In this document: positions 45,320-55,028 of the stretch, one piece after another
Layout: each line of letters starts with the position of its first letter
Numbering within the stretch: the first letter of the stretch is position 1
Source: Catalinimonas alkaloidigena
GTDB lineage: Bacteria; Bacteroidota; Bacteroidia; Cytophagales; Cyclobacteriaceae
DNA: 64,000 bases
Direction: 5' to 3'
Assembly: GCF_029504655.1 (NCBI RefSeq)
Contig: NZ_JAQFIL010000001.1
Coordinates: 6,019,001-6,083,000, forward strand
Notes under the pieces: model-generated
The model's database searches: none
What the model saw: only the letters and a program-made list of their open reading frames with translations
Told to the model about the DNA's origin: nothing
Position numbers and translations under genes: made by a program

Positions 45320-48300
45320 TTAAAATTTAATACCGATCATTAATACATCATCTGTCTGTTTCTCTTCGCCTTGCCATTCTTCCCAGGTGCTAGCAAAAAT
45401 ATTATGTACTTCATCCATAGGAAGCGTATGGTTTTCTTCAATCAGCGCTCTTGTACGTTTAGGACCGAACTTTCTGTTGTCAGGACCTCCAAATTGATCA
45501 GGGAAACCATCAGAGCAGAAATAGATTGAGTCACCTTTACTCATCTTCAGCGTATGAGTAGTGAAGTTTGTCTGGTTTTTGAAGATTCCACCTCCAATAG
45601 GAAATTTATCTCCCTTAATTTCATTCATTTCCCCCTTCTGCATATGGTACAGAGGACGGTGAGCTCCCGCATACTGCACCTGGTTCTTATTAATACGGCA
45701 GAGAGAAATATCCATGCCATCCTTTGATTTGGAGCCATCACTATCCTGACGAAGTGTTTGTGTCACACCTTCGTCCAGCTGGTCCAGGATTTCACCTGGC
45801 TCAGTAATCTTTCTACTTCTTACGATATCATTCAATAAGAAATAACCGATCAGAGAGATAAGCGCTCCCGGTACTCCATGACCCGTACAGTCTACCGCTG
45901 CGATGAACATATCTTCACCTCTCTGTAAGAACCACGGGAAGTCTCCGCTAACTACATCTTTGGCTTTGTAAAAGATAAATGACTCTGGAAATACACTTCT
46001 AATAATTCTGTTATCAGGAAGAATAGCACCTTGTATACGCTGTGCGTAATTAATACTATCATTAATCTTTTTATTTTTATTCTGAATCTCAAGCTCAATC
46101 AGCTTTCTTTCTGTAATATCATGTGATACTACGAGTACCGACTCTAAACTGTCTCCTTCATCAAATTCTGGTATAGCATTGACATGCATGATGTGCTCTC
46201 CATCCTCAGCAGGGAAACCAATTTCTTTAGCTACTTTACCCTGAGTTTCCTTTACATCATTGAGTATCTGCAACCACTGTTCCACTACTGATGAATTAAG
46301 ACCTGACTCATCAATATGCTTATGTAGAAAGTGGTCAGGCTTCTTACCAGTATACGTCTCAATCGTAGGGTTGATATAGAAGAAAGTGCCTTCCTGGTCA
46401 AATCTGGTAATAAGGTCAGGGGAGTTCTCAGAAAGCGCTTGCATTTTACTACGCATACGCTCTTCCTGCTCGGCTCTTTTTCTTTCCGTAATATCACGAG
46501 AGTTAAGTACAATTCCATTTACCGCAGGGTCATCCAGCAAGTTGTTACCAGTTGTTTCTACCCATACTTCACTGTTATCCTTGGTCTGATAGACATATTG
46601 TACAGTAACAGACTCTTTAGGATTATCCAGTAAAGTTTGAAACATCTGGCTAAATACTTCTACTCCATCTGTTTTGATATATTGTAGATCACTCTGCCCA
46701 ATCATCTCCTGTTGGCTGTAGCCAAATATTCTTTCTACCGATGGACTGATATAGCGAATATTTCCATTTTCTTCATAAATCGTAATTACCTCAGAGGCAT
46801 TCTCCAAAAGTGAAGCCATACGTTTCTGGGTACGCTCTACTTCATTAACCTGTTCTTCTAACTGCTGATTTGAGCGCTGTAACTCTTCCTGCGTAGCTTG
46901 CATCTCTTCGGCATTCTGGCGCAGCACTTCTTGTTGTTCCTGCAGTTCATTACTCATTTTCTGAGATTCGCTCAGCAGATTACGCGTTTTTTCGTTTACC
47001 TTAATATTGAAAACCGTACGGGCGATAATCAAACTGATCTCTTCCACAAACTTGACATCACGAGCACTGAACTTCTCAAAGCCGGCAAATTCCAGCACTC
47101 CATACACCTCCTCATTGGCTATAAGCGGTACGATGAGTAAAGCCTCAGGCCGCTGATCTCCCAGCAAACCGGAAGTCACTGAAACATATTCATAAGGAAT
47201 TTCGGTACGTAGGATAGTATCCTGTTCTATGGCTGACTGTCCAACAAGACCTTCTGCAAACTTAAACCGGCCTTTTAAGTGCTTTTTCTTATTATAAGCA
47301 TAGCTGGCCTTCATTTCTATAAATGTGTTGTCTTTATCCTCATCATTAACCACATAAAAAGCACCCTGAATAGCATTAATTTTTTTGGTCACATAAGCTA
47401 CCACCTCGTCCCCAAGTTCCTCAAGGTTATTATGTGAGCGAAGTATATCACCGATTTCTGCTACACCAGTAACAATCCAGTTACGCTCCCTATCTCTTTT
47501 CTCGGATTCCTGAATACTGTTACGCATATTAATAAGTGCATTTCCCAGTGTGTCTTCCTCACTTAAAGGTGTAAATTCTGAATCAAAATCTCCTTCTCCT
47601 ATCTCATGAGCAAATTCAGCGGTTCTTCTAAGCGACATGGCAAATTGGCCGGTTACCTCAGCCATTTGTCCAATTTCATCATCACTATGCTTAACCACAC
47701 TTTCCGGTAATATCCCCTGATTCATCTGCTTAAATATTTCTTTAAGAGATAACAGTGGCCCTATTAAGAAGCGCGAGAATACAATACTTATCAATAAAGC
47801 GACAAGTACCACGATAGCACCGGCAATCAGGAATTTCATTATCATTCCCTGAAGGTTAGCCTGGATCTCATCAGTATCAATTTTACTAATGATCCCCCAC
47901 TCTACTATAGGGATATAATCCCAAGATGCCAAAACGGCTTTTTCTCTGTAATCTTTGTCAATTGAAGCCCCAGCAGTCATCTCTGCGGCACGTTGCATTG
48001 CTTTTTGCTTTACATCCCCCAATGTTACTCCTTTGGCCAAGGCTGCATTTCCGATATGGCGGCTAGGGTTTAAACAAATTGCTTTGTTTTTGTATTTTTT
48101 GCTTAAAATAATTTCACCACTTTCACCCAATCCAGTGGTATCATTAACCATTGAGAAGACAGGTGCTGCCTTAATTTCGGTCATCAGAATACCATTATGA
48201 CTACTCAATGGCATTCCCATCGCTAAAAAGTGCGCATTTTCTTTCTGATAAATATTGCTGAAATATATAGATGACAAGGAGTGATTCAGCGCATCAACAT

Positions 48301-48733
48301 CAGGAGACGCAAAGTATTCACCTGCCTGTTGTACCGGATCATCATCATTAGTATATAGAATTTTGCCCTGTGTATCAAGTAAATAGATATGATGTAGATC
48401 AGTGTTGTTTCTAAGTAGTTTCTGAGTTTCATTCGCTATCAGCTGATATGCTGCTGTACTATCTTCACTTTCCCCACTATTGATAGATTCCATCACCTGC
48501 GCACTAGAGAAAGCCACTACTAACTCTTTTATACCTGACTTCTGCTGACCGAAGAAAGTCTCAAGCTGGCTCTTTTTCAGACGGGTAATAACTTCCAGTC
48601 TTCTAAGGTACTGATCCTGCAAATTTCTATTTACCAAATTGTAAGCAGTGAAACTGATAGCTACTACAGTGATTAGCACCACTGTTAATACCAATCCAGT
48701 TATCTTACTACTTATATTTATCTTCTTAAACAT
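45320..48733 (-). CDS. SpoIIE (PP2C) phosphatase with dCACHE, HAMP, GAF and PAS domains
   Basis: This 1137-residue sensor has an N-terminal membrane segment (12-32), an extracytoplasmic dCACHE-like region (33-290), a second membrane segment (about 295-318), HAMP (about 318-370), GAF (about 425-575), a coiled coil (about 590-640), two PAS domains (about 645-765 and 770-885) and a C-terminal SpoIIE phosphatase (about 920-1137, VSGDFPWFL, AAVDCTGHGVPGALIS, FCSDGFPDQFGG). It is the SiaA-like phosphatase of the SiaB/SiaC module. Extracellular ligand sensing is inferred from dCACHE. Confidence 0.9.
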   Translation of the reverse strand: MFKKINISSKITGLVLTVVLITVVAISFTAYNLVNRNLQDQYLRRLEVITRLKKSQLETFFGQQKSGIKELVVAFSSAQVMESINSGESEDSTAAYQLIANETQKLLRNNTDLHHIYLLDTQGKILYTNDDDPVQQAGEYFASPDVDALNHSLSSIYFSNIYQKENAHFLAMGMPLSSHNGILMTEIKAAPVFSMVNDTTGLGESGEIILSKKYKNKAICLNPSRHIGNAALAKGVTLGDVKQKAMQRAAEMTAGASIDKDYREKAVLASWDYIPIVEWGIISKIDTDEIQANLQGMIMKFLIAGAIVVLVALLISIVFSRFLIGPLLSLKEIFKQMNQGILPESVVKHSDDEIGQMAEVTGQFAMSLRRTAEFAHEIGEGDFDSEFTPLSEEDTLGNALINMRNSIQESEKRDRERNWIVTGVAEIGDILRSHNNLEELGDEVVAYVTKKINAIQGAFYVVNDEDKDNTFIEMKASYAYNKKKHLKGRFKFAEGLVGQSAIEQDTILRTEIPYEYVSVTSGLLGDQRPEALLIVPLIANEEVYGVLEFAGFEKFSARDVKFVEEISLIIARTVFNIKVNEKTRNLLSESQKMSNELQEQQEVLRQNAEEMQATQEELQRSNQQLEEQVNEVERTQKRMASLLENASEVITIYEENGNIRYISPSVERIFGYSQQEMIGQSDLQYIKTDGVEVFSQMFQTLLDNPKESVTVQYVYQTKDNSEVWVETTGNNLLDDPAVNGIVLNSRDITERKRAEQEERMRSKMQALSENSPDLITRFDQEGTFFYINPTIETYTGKKPDHFLHKHIDESGLNSSVVEQWLQILNDVKETQGKVAKEIGFPAEDGEHIMHVNAIPEFDEGDSLESVLVVSHDITERKLIELEIQNKNKKINDSINYAQRIQGAILPDNRIIRSVFPESFIFYKAKDVVSGDFPWFLQRGEDMFIAAVDCTGHGVPGALISLIGYFLLNDIVRSRKITEPGEILDQLDEGVTQTLRQDSDGSKSKDGMDISLCRINKNQVQYAGAHRPLYHMQKGEMNEIKGDKFPIGGGIFKNQTNFTTHTLKMSKGDSIYFCSDGFPDQFGGPDNRKFGPKRTRALIEENHTLPMDEVHNIFASTWEEWQGEEKQTDDVLMIGIKF

Positions 48734-48825
48734 ACTTTATACACTATGGCTTTGATATTAATATTGTGTTCAGCTATTCGCGCAGTAAATAAGCTACCGC
48801 AAAATGCGAGATAAATGACTTTTTT

Positions 48826-49656
48826 TTAGCGTTTAGCTTTTTCTAAACTTACATTGTCATCATTTACAAGTTTTAGCGTTAGTTTATCAAAAGTCTGCAG
48901 TAATGCTGACTCATGCTGCGAAGTGAAAGCATGGAATGAAGCGATTTCCACCACTCCAATAACTTCATCAGCTTCTTTGAGGGGGATAATTATCAAATGA
49001 CGTGGTGAAGCCCCCCCTAGCCCAGAAATGATTTGAATGTACCCTTCAGGTACAGCATTAATATTCACCAGATTACCTTCTTTAGCTACCTGACCGGCCA
49101 ACCCTTCCCCATACCTGAATATTTTCTTTTCACCTTCAGGTAAATGGTAAGCATATGAAGCAAACAGTTCTATGTAATTTGAGTCTTCATCCTGACGACT
49201 AATGTAAGCTGTCGCCTGGCTGGCCTCTAACGCTTTACATACTACGGATAATGCTTTATTGAAAGCAGATGTCATATCATCTTCAGATGAGAGTATTTTC
49301 TCAATAGCTTCCTGATCTATAAAGATGTCTTTTTCAGAATCGGCTGTACTTTCAATTTCATGTTCCTGTTCTTTGCTTCCAAAATTTTTGGCTTTTGAAG
49401 CTACTTGATTCTTATAAACACGACTGTCTGAGATAAGTACAGTCGCAGCACTTAAACCTAACAAAGCTGTTATACCTGCAATGAGATGCAGCCTGAAAAG
49501 AATGGGTTGTAATTGCCCAACTACATTCAAATCTACCGCTGGAACAGCTTGCATCATTTGATCGGGTAGTTGGTATAAAGTATAGGCTGAGAAAGCTACC
49601 CCTACGAAGAATAAGATAGTAAAAGTAAAGCCTAATCTCTTTGTAATAGCTTGCAT
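48826..49656 (-). CDS. Membrane GAF-domain protein
   Basis: This 276-residue protein has two N-terminal membrane segments (about 8-27 and 51-71) with a short loop, a coiled linker and a C-terminal GAF domain (about 115-270; FRYGEGLAGQVAKEG, PLKEADEVIGVVEIASFHAF). Its GAF resembles that of the SpoIIE protein downstream. It may sense a small ligand and feed the same module. The start of translation lies 4 bases from the end of cheB. Confidence 0.72.
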   Translation of the reverse strand: MQAITKRLGFTFTILFFVGVAFSAYTLYQLPDQMMQAVPAVDLNVVGQLQPILFRLHLIAGITALLGLSAATVLISDSRVYKNQVASKAKNFGSKEQEHEIESTADSEKDIFIDQEAIEKILSSEDDMTSAFNKALSVVCKALEASQATAYISRQDEDSNYIELFASYAYHLPEGEKKIFRYGEGLAGQVAKEGNLVNINAVPEGYIQIISGLGGASPRHLIIIPLKEADEVIGVVEIASFHAFTSQHESALLQTFDKLTLKLVNDDNVSLEKAKR

Positions 49657-49660
49657 AACT

Positions 49661-50254
49661 TTATTTATATAGTTTATTTAATTCTTTTAGAAAATCTAAT
49701 ATCTGGTCTACTTTCAGCACATGATCAATGTCTGTCAGTTGCAGAGCAGCTTTGGGCATAGTATCAATCATGCATTCGCCAGGGTCTTGGACGATTGTCA
49801 TTCCTCCTCTTTGCTTAATTTTCATCATGCCCACAGCTCCATCACGATTGGCACCTGAAAGCAATATTCCTATCAGTTTATGTTTAAAAACATAGGCCGC
49901 TGTCTCCAGCGTAATATCTATGGCCGGACGAGAATTATTGATCATCTCTTCAGTAGAAAGTGAAAACCGATTTCCCAATTCCACCGAAAGATGGTAATTG
50001 GAAGGAGCTAAATATACTCCCCCTTTTTTTATGCTTTCTTTGTCGGTAGGCTCTGTAACCTCTTTGATGCTTTTAATAGAAAGAGCTTCTACGAATCCGT
50101 TACGCACATGCTTGAGACGATGTAAGCACATAACAATAGGGAGCTCAAAATCTTCAGGAATACTAGACAAAATCTTAGTTACTCCCTGAAAACTCCCCGC
50201 TGACCCTCCAATGACAACAGCTTTATATATATTGCTTAAATTATACTGGCTCAT
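49661..50254 (-). CDS. CheB-type protein-glutamate methylesterase, stand-alone
   Basis: This 197-residue protein is only the CheB methylesterase domain: Ser in GGSAGSFQG near residue 18, His in CLHRLKH near residue 47 and Asp in SGANRDGAVGM near residue 137 form the triad. The usual receiver domain is absent. In chemotaxis CheB removes methyl groups from receptors; no receptor gene is in the window. It is next to a CheR gene. Confidence 0.85.
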   Translation of the reverse strand: MSQYNLSNIYKAVVIGGSAGSFQGVTKILSSIPEDFELPIVMCLHRLKHVRNGFVEALSIKSIKEVTEPTDKESIKKGGVYLAPSNYHLSVELGNRFSLSTEEMINNSRPAIDITLETAAYVFKHKLIGILLSGANRDGAVGMMKIKQRGGMTIVQDPGECMIDTMPKAALQLTDIDHVLKVDQILDFLKELNKLYK

Positions 50255-50279
50255 GTTACTTGCTACCCTTAATCTTTCC

Positions 50280-51104
50280 CTATTCCTTTATCTTTTTGTA
50301 GATTTTTTCTTCGTTATTAGCGACAATAAATCGGTTCGCTATTTCACACCAGATTAAAGATTCCTTGGAGCCTATTGCCAGATATCCATATTTAAATAAG
50401 CTTTCATGTAACTTTTTCAGGACCTCATTCTGCAGATTTTGGTTGAAGTAGATCATTACATTTCGGCAGAGGATCAAATCAAACTTGTTAAAAGGGGTGC
50501 CTCTTACTAAATCAAAATTTCTAAAGGAAACTCTTTCCAGAAGTGATTTGTCGAAAACTGCTAATCCATTCTTTTCTTCATAGTAATTTCTGACTGACTC
50601 TGTACCCTGATAACGTATGTAGTTCTTTTCATTTAACTCCATATTCTTCAGAGAGTACTCTGCTTTCATAGCTCTATTAAGAATAGGCTTGTCTATATCA
50701 GTAGCTATGATGTTAACCTTTTCCAGTATCCCCATTTCTTTGAGTAAGATAGTCATAGAAATAACTTCTTCCCCTGAAGAACAGCCAGCATGCCAGATGC
50801 TAAATGTATCGTGGTTGAGCAATATGTTAGGGATGATATGATCTCGTATTTCTCTCCAGAAAGAGGGGTCACGAAACATTTCTGTCACATTCACGGTAAT
50901 TTCAGCTAGAAAAGTCTCAAAGAAGACAGGGTCAGTCTCAATTTTCTTGATCAATTGTTCTACAGAAGAAAATTTATGCAGTTCCAGAATACGTTGTATC
51001 CTCCTCTTAAAGGATGACATCGCGTAATCGGTAAAATCATAACCATGGCAGTTTTTGACTATTTCAGTGATACGTCTTATATCGGCAATCTCTATTTCCT
51101 GCAT
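50280..51104 (-). CDS. CheR-type protein-glutamate methyltransferase
   Basis: I choose the ATG at 51104 (275 residues) because it starts the conserved CheR N-domain (DIRRITEIVKNCHGYDF); an upstream in-frame ATG up to 51236 is possible. It has the CheR helical domain with FKRRIQRI and a SAM-binding core: WHAGCSSGEEVIS near residue 105 and DLILCRNVMIYFN near residue 215. It methylates receptor glutamates in the family. No chemoreceptor is nearby; it is first in the minus-strand signalling block. Confidence 0.85.
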   Translation of the reverse strand: MQEIEIADIRRITEIVKNCHGYDFTDYAMSSFKRRIQRILELHKFSSVEQLIKKIETDPVFFETFLAEITVNVTEMFRDPSFWREIRDHIIPNILLNHDTFSIWHAGCSSGEEVISMTILLKEMGILEKVNIIATDIDKPILNRAMKAEYSLKNMELNEKNYIRYQGTESVRNYYEEKNGLAVFDKSLLERVSFRNFDLVRGTPFNKFDLILCRNVMIYFNQNLQNEVLKKLHESLFKYGYLAIGSKESLIWCEIANRFIVANNEEKIYKKIKE

Positions 51105-51236
51105 TTTGCTATTAAAAGTTCTGTTTACTCCTCCTATACTAGGTATAATTCTCTGACTATCGAGCATATTCTTATCCTGAATTATTATAACGATTACCGC
51201 CTTTCCGGCTGTGGCTATTTTTACATAGCATTGCAA

Positions 51237-51473
51237 AATAAGCTAAAATCACAGAAGCTTTAGCAGGAGAGCTATAAGGAGACAGAAAGGCTATGTAATG
51301 TTATGAACATCAAGCCCCGGATTGCTGGAGAAATGCCAGTACAAACAAATTTCTTTACAAGAATATGAAGTACTAAAGAAGTGAACGTCTTTAAAAATAA
51401 TGCGACGACAAAAAAAAAGTCGCACACCTCTTTTCACCGTGACGACTTTTTGAGTATGACTAAAAAAGTATTG
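51237..51473. other. Intergenic region before the M16 gene end
   Basis: This region contains the promoter zone of the cheR block and, at 51414-51451, a bidirectional terminator. I see no ORF or RNA. Confidence 0.45.
51410..51451 (-). terminator. Bidirectional terminator after the M16 gene
   Basis: AAAAAGTCG (51414-51422) and CGACTTTTT (51443-51451) are perfect inverted arms, with A- and T-runs on the outside. It ends the minus-strand M16 transcript. Confidence 0.75.
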
Positions 51474-52757
51474 TTAATAAGCGCCAACAATGACTTCTAC
51501 CATATTTTCTTCTACCAGGTACTTCTTAGCCATTTCCTGTAAACTAGCTGCATCAATGGTATTGATGGTATTCAGATAGCTTTTGTAGAAATTATAGGTG
51601 AGTCCATAAAGATGGATATTTTTGAATTTTTCAGCCAAAGCAAAAGGCGTGTCAACAGATGCCATTAATCTTCCAGCCATGTAGTTTTTTACGGTATTTA
51701 GCTCCGTATTGCCTAAGGGCACATCTCGTAAATGAGCCATTTCTCTATAAATTTCTTCAATAACCTGCGCTGTAAACTCTTTTTTTACCTCAGTACCTAT
51801 TACAAAATACCCCGCATCGCGCAGCGTAATCAGCCCGGAATTGATACCGTATGTAAACCCTTTATCTTCACGAATATTACGCATCAGCCTTGAGCCGAAA
51901 TAGCCTCCTAGTATTGTATTCAAGATTTTCATCTTATTATAGTCAGGGTGATTTTTTGTAAGCATAGGGCAACCCATCCGGATGGATGATTGCAGGTTTT
52001 CTGCTCGCTCAATAACGGTTCTCTTTTTTTGCGTAAGTACTGCTTCGGGTAGATCATCTTCAGAAGGGGAGCTTGCTACCAAGGGCAAACCACCAAAATA
52101 TTGTTCTACTGCCTGAAGTACCTCTGTGTTTACGTCACCGGAAATGATGATCTCCAATTGATTCTTCAGTTGGTGCTGAAAAAAAGCCTTCAGCTCATTT
52201 GATGTAATTGAAGGGATGTCTTCTTCCTGCAAAGTCCGACCATACGGATGTTGAGCTCCGAAGAGTGCCGCCTTAAATTTTTTGGAAGCCAACGCATTTG
52301 ATTTTTTATTATGCAATTTTAAATGCTGTAGCTGTATCGTCTTTAACTTTTGGAATTCATCTTCAGGAAATACGGATTCCGTAATCAATTCTCTGAGCGT
52401 ATTCAGCAGCGGCTGGGTATGTCTGGTCAACATGTACATATCAACCGACGAATAATCCAGGCCAGGAGAAAGTTGTAGAAACGCTCCGTACTTATCTATT
52501 TCATTGGAAATGGTGACTGAATTATTTTGCTCCGTTCCCTCAGCCAACATCTTATTGGTAAAAAAAGCTACGCCATTCTTTTGCTCATGCCTGATACCTC
52601 CGTGCCTGAATATTAACTCTAAACCTACTACTGGCTGCTTGCCTGATCTGATCATATGAACCGGGATACCATTGGAAAGTTGGGTAGTCTCTGCTTCCAA
52701 AAAGTCAATATGCCTGATAGGCCTGGCAGGTGGTGCCACTCTTCTGTCTAATGTCAT
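51474..52757 (-). CDS. M16 peptidase homologue, inactive-type subunit
   Basis: This 427-residue M16-family protein has the two-lobe fold with the R/Y pair near the C-terminal lobe (RNIREDKGFTYGINS near residue 285). The zinc motif HxxEH is missing: the segment reads GVAFFTNKMLAEGT. Such inactive subunits normally pair with an active M16 partner, usually the neighbouring gene; here the neighbours are a small ORF and a glycosyltransferase, so the partner must be elsewhere. Role: probably non-catalytic half of a peptidase. Confidence 0.82.
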   Translation of the reverse strand: MTLDRRVAPPARPIRHIDFLEAETTQLSNGIPVHMIRSGKQPVVGLELIFRHGGIRHEQKNGVAFFTNKMLAEGTEQNNSVTISNEIDKYGAFLQLSPGLDYSSVDMYMLTRHTQPLLNTLRELITESVFPEDEFQKLKTIQLQHLKLHNKKSNALASKKFKAALFGAQHPYGRTLQEEDIPSITSNELKAFFQHQLKNQLEIIISGDVNTEVLQAVEQYFGGLPLVASSPSEDDLPEAVLTQKKRTVIERAENLQSSIRMGCPMLTKNHPDYNKMKILNTILGGYFGSRLMRNIREDKGFTYGINSGLITLRDAGYFVIGTEVKKEFTAQVIEEIYREMAHLRDVPLGNTELNTVKNYMAGRLMASVDTPFALAEKFKNIHLYGLTYNFYKSYLNTINTIDAASLQEMAKKYLVEENMVEVIVGAY

Positions 52758-52768
52758 ATAGTCTTTCT

Positions 52769-53026
52769 TTACATTCTCCCATTATGTGCCAGCAAGCCTG
52801 TTTTACTGGCCAGGTAATAATATTTTTTATACTTGTTATCAAAATCTATTTCGCCCTGAACCGCTTCTCCTCCAACACTTAGAAAACACTTAATCCAACC
52901 CTTATTGAGCAGTGCACGCAGGGTTTCCTTTAACGTATCTTCTCCTATATCTAACTCTTGCTGCAGTTGATTGAAACCAATTACAAAATAAAGTTCATCC
53001 AATACATCAAACTCTATGTCCGTCAT
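52769..53026 (-). CDS. Small winged-helix-like protein
   Basis: This 85-residue ORF is predicted as a winged helix (FDVLDELYFVIGFNQLQQEL, LKETLRALLNKGWI). No family recognised. It lies 11 bases upstream of the M16 gene on the same strand and 21 bases downstream of the glycosyltransferase gene. Confidence 0.5.
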   Translation of the reverse strand: MTDIEFDVLDELYFVIGFNQLQQELDIGEDTLKETLRALLNKGWIKCFLSVGGEAVQGEIDFDNKYKKYYYLASKTGLLAHNGRM

Positions 53027-53047
53027 AGAATATTATTTTTTCAGAAA

Positions 53048-54199
53048 CTAATTGTATTGTCTTTCTTTCCATTGATAACCGCCAAAGTTAGCGACTATCC
53101 CAAAGAAAACAGCATATAGAGAATAAATTAACTGCAAGGCAAAAAAGTTAGGCACCGACAGTTTTTCGTTCATATCATGCAACACTGCTTTTAAGAAGAC
53201 AAACTCTGCTATTCCTTTTATTAAAAGTACTGTCAGTATTATTGGCCAGGAAAAATACCCGCTTATGCTCAGAATCAGAGCAGTGATTAGTAAGGCATGA
53301 AAAGTAAAAATAAATATTGCCAGCAAAGCTGTGGACACCCGTTTATGTAGTTTCCATTTTCCTGCCCAACGCTTACGCTGATGATAAAAGTTCTTCAAAC
53401 TTCTTTGTGTCCCAGTACGAACCACCGCATCCTTGCTTTTTAAAAAAAAGGTTTGTCCGGTAAATTTTCTATGAATCTTTTGCATCAAAAACTCATCATC
53501 TCCCGAAGGGATATGCATACTATCGCTGTACCCTCCTACTTCTACAAAAGCTTTTTTGATAAAAGACAGGTTGGCACCATTACACATGTTGGGCTGCCCA
53601 GCTTTCAGACTCGCTGCTCCGGCACCAATCAGGCTGGCAAACTCTATTCTTTGCAATTTTTCGAAAAATGACTTCGTTACTGTAAAGGTCACCGGTCCGG
53701 ATACCATCACTGCATCCCGAGCCTGAAAAAACTGTAATATTGTAGCTATCCAATACTTGCCAACCCGGCAGTCTCCATCTGTGGTTATTATGATTTCTCC
53801 TTTAGCCTTTGCCACAGCCTGACTAATTGCCAGCTTCTTATGCGAACCTTCAAAATCCTTAGGTAAGTCCAGTTGGCATAAACACAAATCAAAATGAGTA
53901 TTGTTAAATGACCTGACTAATTCCACAGACTTATCCACTGAATAATCATCTACTACAATCACCTCCAATTGATCTTTAGTAAATACAGTATCATTCAGCC
54001 AGCATTGTTGGTTGATATCTTCCAGCAAAGAAATAATATTTTGTGCTTCGTTACGAATAGGTATAATGATACTCACCTTTTGATGACTCCTGAAGCCAGC
54101 CTGTGTTGTAAAGAATGGTATTTGTTGCCAGTAGTACCATAAACTGATTGTAAGACAAATATAGATGAAGGACAAAAAGCATAACAGGACTATCAGCAT
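53048..54199 (-). CDS. Family 2 glycosyltransferase, membrane-bound
   Basis: This 383-residue enzyme has an N-terminal membrane segment, a GT2 domain with IIIPIRNEAQN near residue 48 and DDYSVDKSVE near residue 95, a DxD-like TTDGDCR near residue 140, a QRKRWAGKW acceptor/catalytic segment near residue 278, and C-terminal membrane segments (about 290-375). It transfers a sugar from a nucleotide sugar to a lipid or polysaccharide acceptor. It is divergent from ruvC. Confidence 0.87.
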   Translation of the reverse strand: MLIVLLCFLSFIYICLTISLWYYWQQIPFFTTQAGFRSHQKVSIIIPIRNEAQNIISLLEDINQQCWLNDTVFTKDQLEVIVVDDYSVDKSVELVRSFNNTHFDLCLCQLDLPKDFEGSHKKLAISQAVAKAKGEIIITTDGDCRVGKYWIATILQFFQARDAVMVSGPVTFTVTKSFFEKLQRIEFASLIGAGAASLKAGQPNMCNGANLSFIKKAFVEVGGYSDSMHIPSGDDEFLMQKIHRKFTGQTFFLKSKDAVVRTGTQRSLKNFYHQRKRWAGKWKLHKRVSTALLAIFIFTFHALLITALILSISGYFSWPIILTVLLIKGIAEFVFLKAVLHDMNEKLSVPNFFALQLIYSLYAVFFGIVANFGGYQWKERQYN

Positions 54200-54436
54200 G
54201 GGCAGATACTTATATGATCAAAGGTATGGCAGGGAAAAAACTTAACCCATTTCAATACTACTTTTTATTCTCACTTTGTATTTATGTCAAATTAATTACT
54301 CATAACATACAATTTTATCTGCCCCATAGCTTGTTCCTGAGCTTCAACCCCATAAGACTGTACACGGCTCAGCATTGGTTTGTAAACATATGGATTGTAT
54401 CTTGCCCTGGTTCTGCGTAAACAGTTAATTGGTAAA

Positions 54437-55024
54437 ATGCAACAGACAGATTTGCAGGAGAAGATAATTCTAGGAATTGACCCTGGCACTCAGGTGATGG
54501 GCTATGGCATATTGAGTATCCGTGTTGACCACAAGAAGCATAAGCAGATCGAACTCTTACAATACGGGGTTATTCGGCTTACCAAATACAAGCAGCACGA
54601 ACTAAAGCTAAAAAAAATATTTGAGCGCGTGCTTGGCCTTATCAATGAGTACTCTCCAGACGAGGTAGCTTTAGAAGCTCCCTTTTATGGTAAAAATGTA
54701 CAGTCTATGCTCAAGTTAGGCCGGGCACAGGGGGTAGCTATGGCTGCTGCACTGAGCTGCCAGATCCCTATCGTGGAATATGCTCCCAAGAAAGTCAAGC
54801 AATCGGTCACCGGCAATGGTAATGCTTCTAAAGAACAGGTAGCACATATGTTGCAAAGTCTGCTGAAATTTCCTGAGCAACCTTCTGCCGAACAACAACT
54901 CCTGGATGCTACCGACGCTCTTGCGGTAGCACTCTGTCATCACTACCAAAAAGCCACTCCGGTAAGACAAGCCAAAAGCTGGAAGGCTTTTGTAGCAGAT
55001 AACCCTGAGCGTGTTAAAGGATAA
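54437..55024 (+). CDS. ruvC: Holliday junction resolvase RuvC
   Basis: I take the ATG at 54437 (195 residues), because the conserved IILGIDPGTQVMG follows closely. The four acidic residues of the RuvC site are visible: D in GIDPG, E in ALEAPFYG, and D in LLDATDAL. It cleaves Holliday junctions with RuvAB. It overlaps the next ORF frame by several bases. Confidence 0.94.
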   Translation: MQQTDLQEKIILGIDPGTQVMGYGILSIRVDHKKHKQIELLQYGVIRLTKYKQHELKLKKIFERVLGLINEYSPDEVALEAPFYGKNVQSMLKLGRAQGVAMAAALSCQIPIVEYAPKKVKQSVTGNGNASKEQVAHMLQSLLKFPEQPSAEQQLLDATDALAVALCHHYQKATPVRQAKSWKAFVADNPERVKG

Positions 55025-55028
55025 GAAT

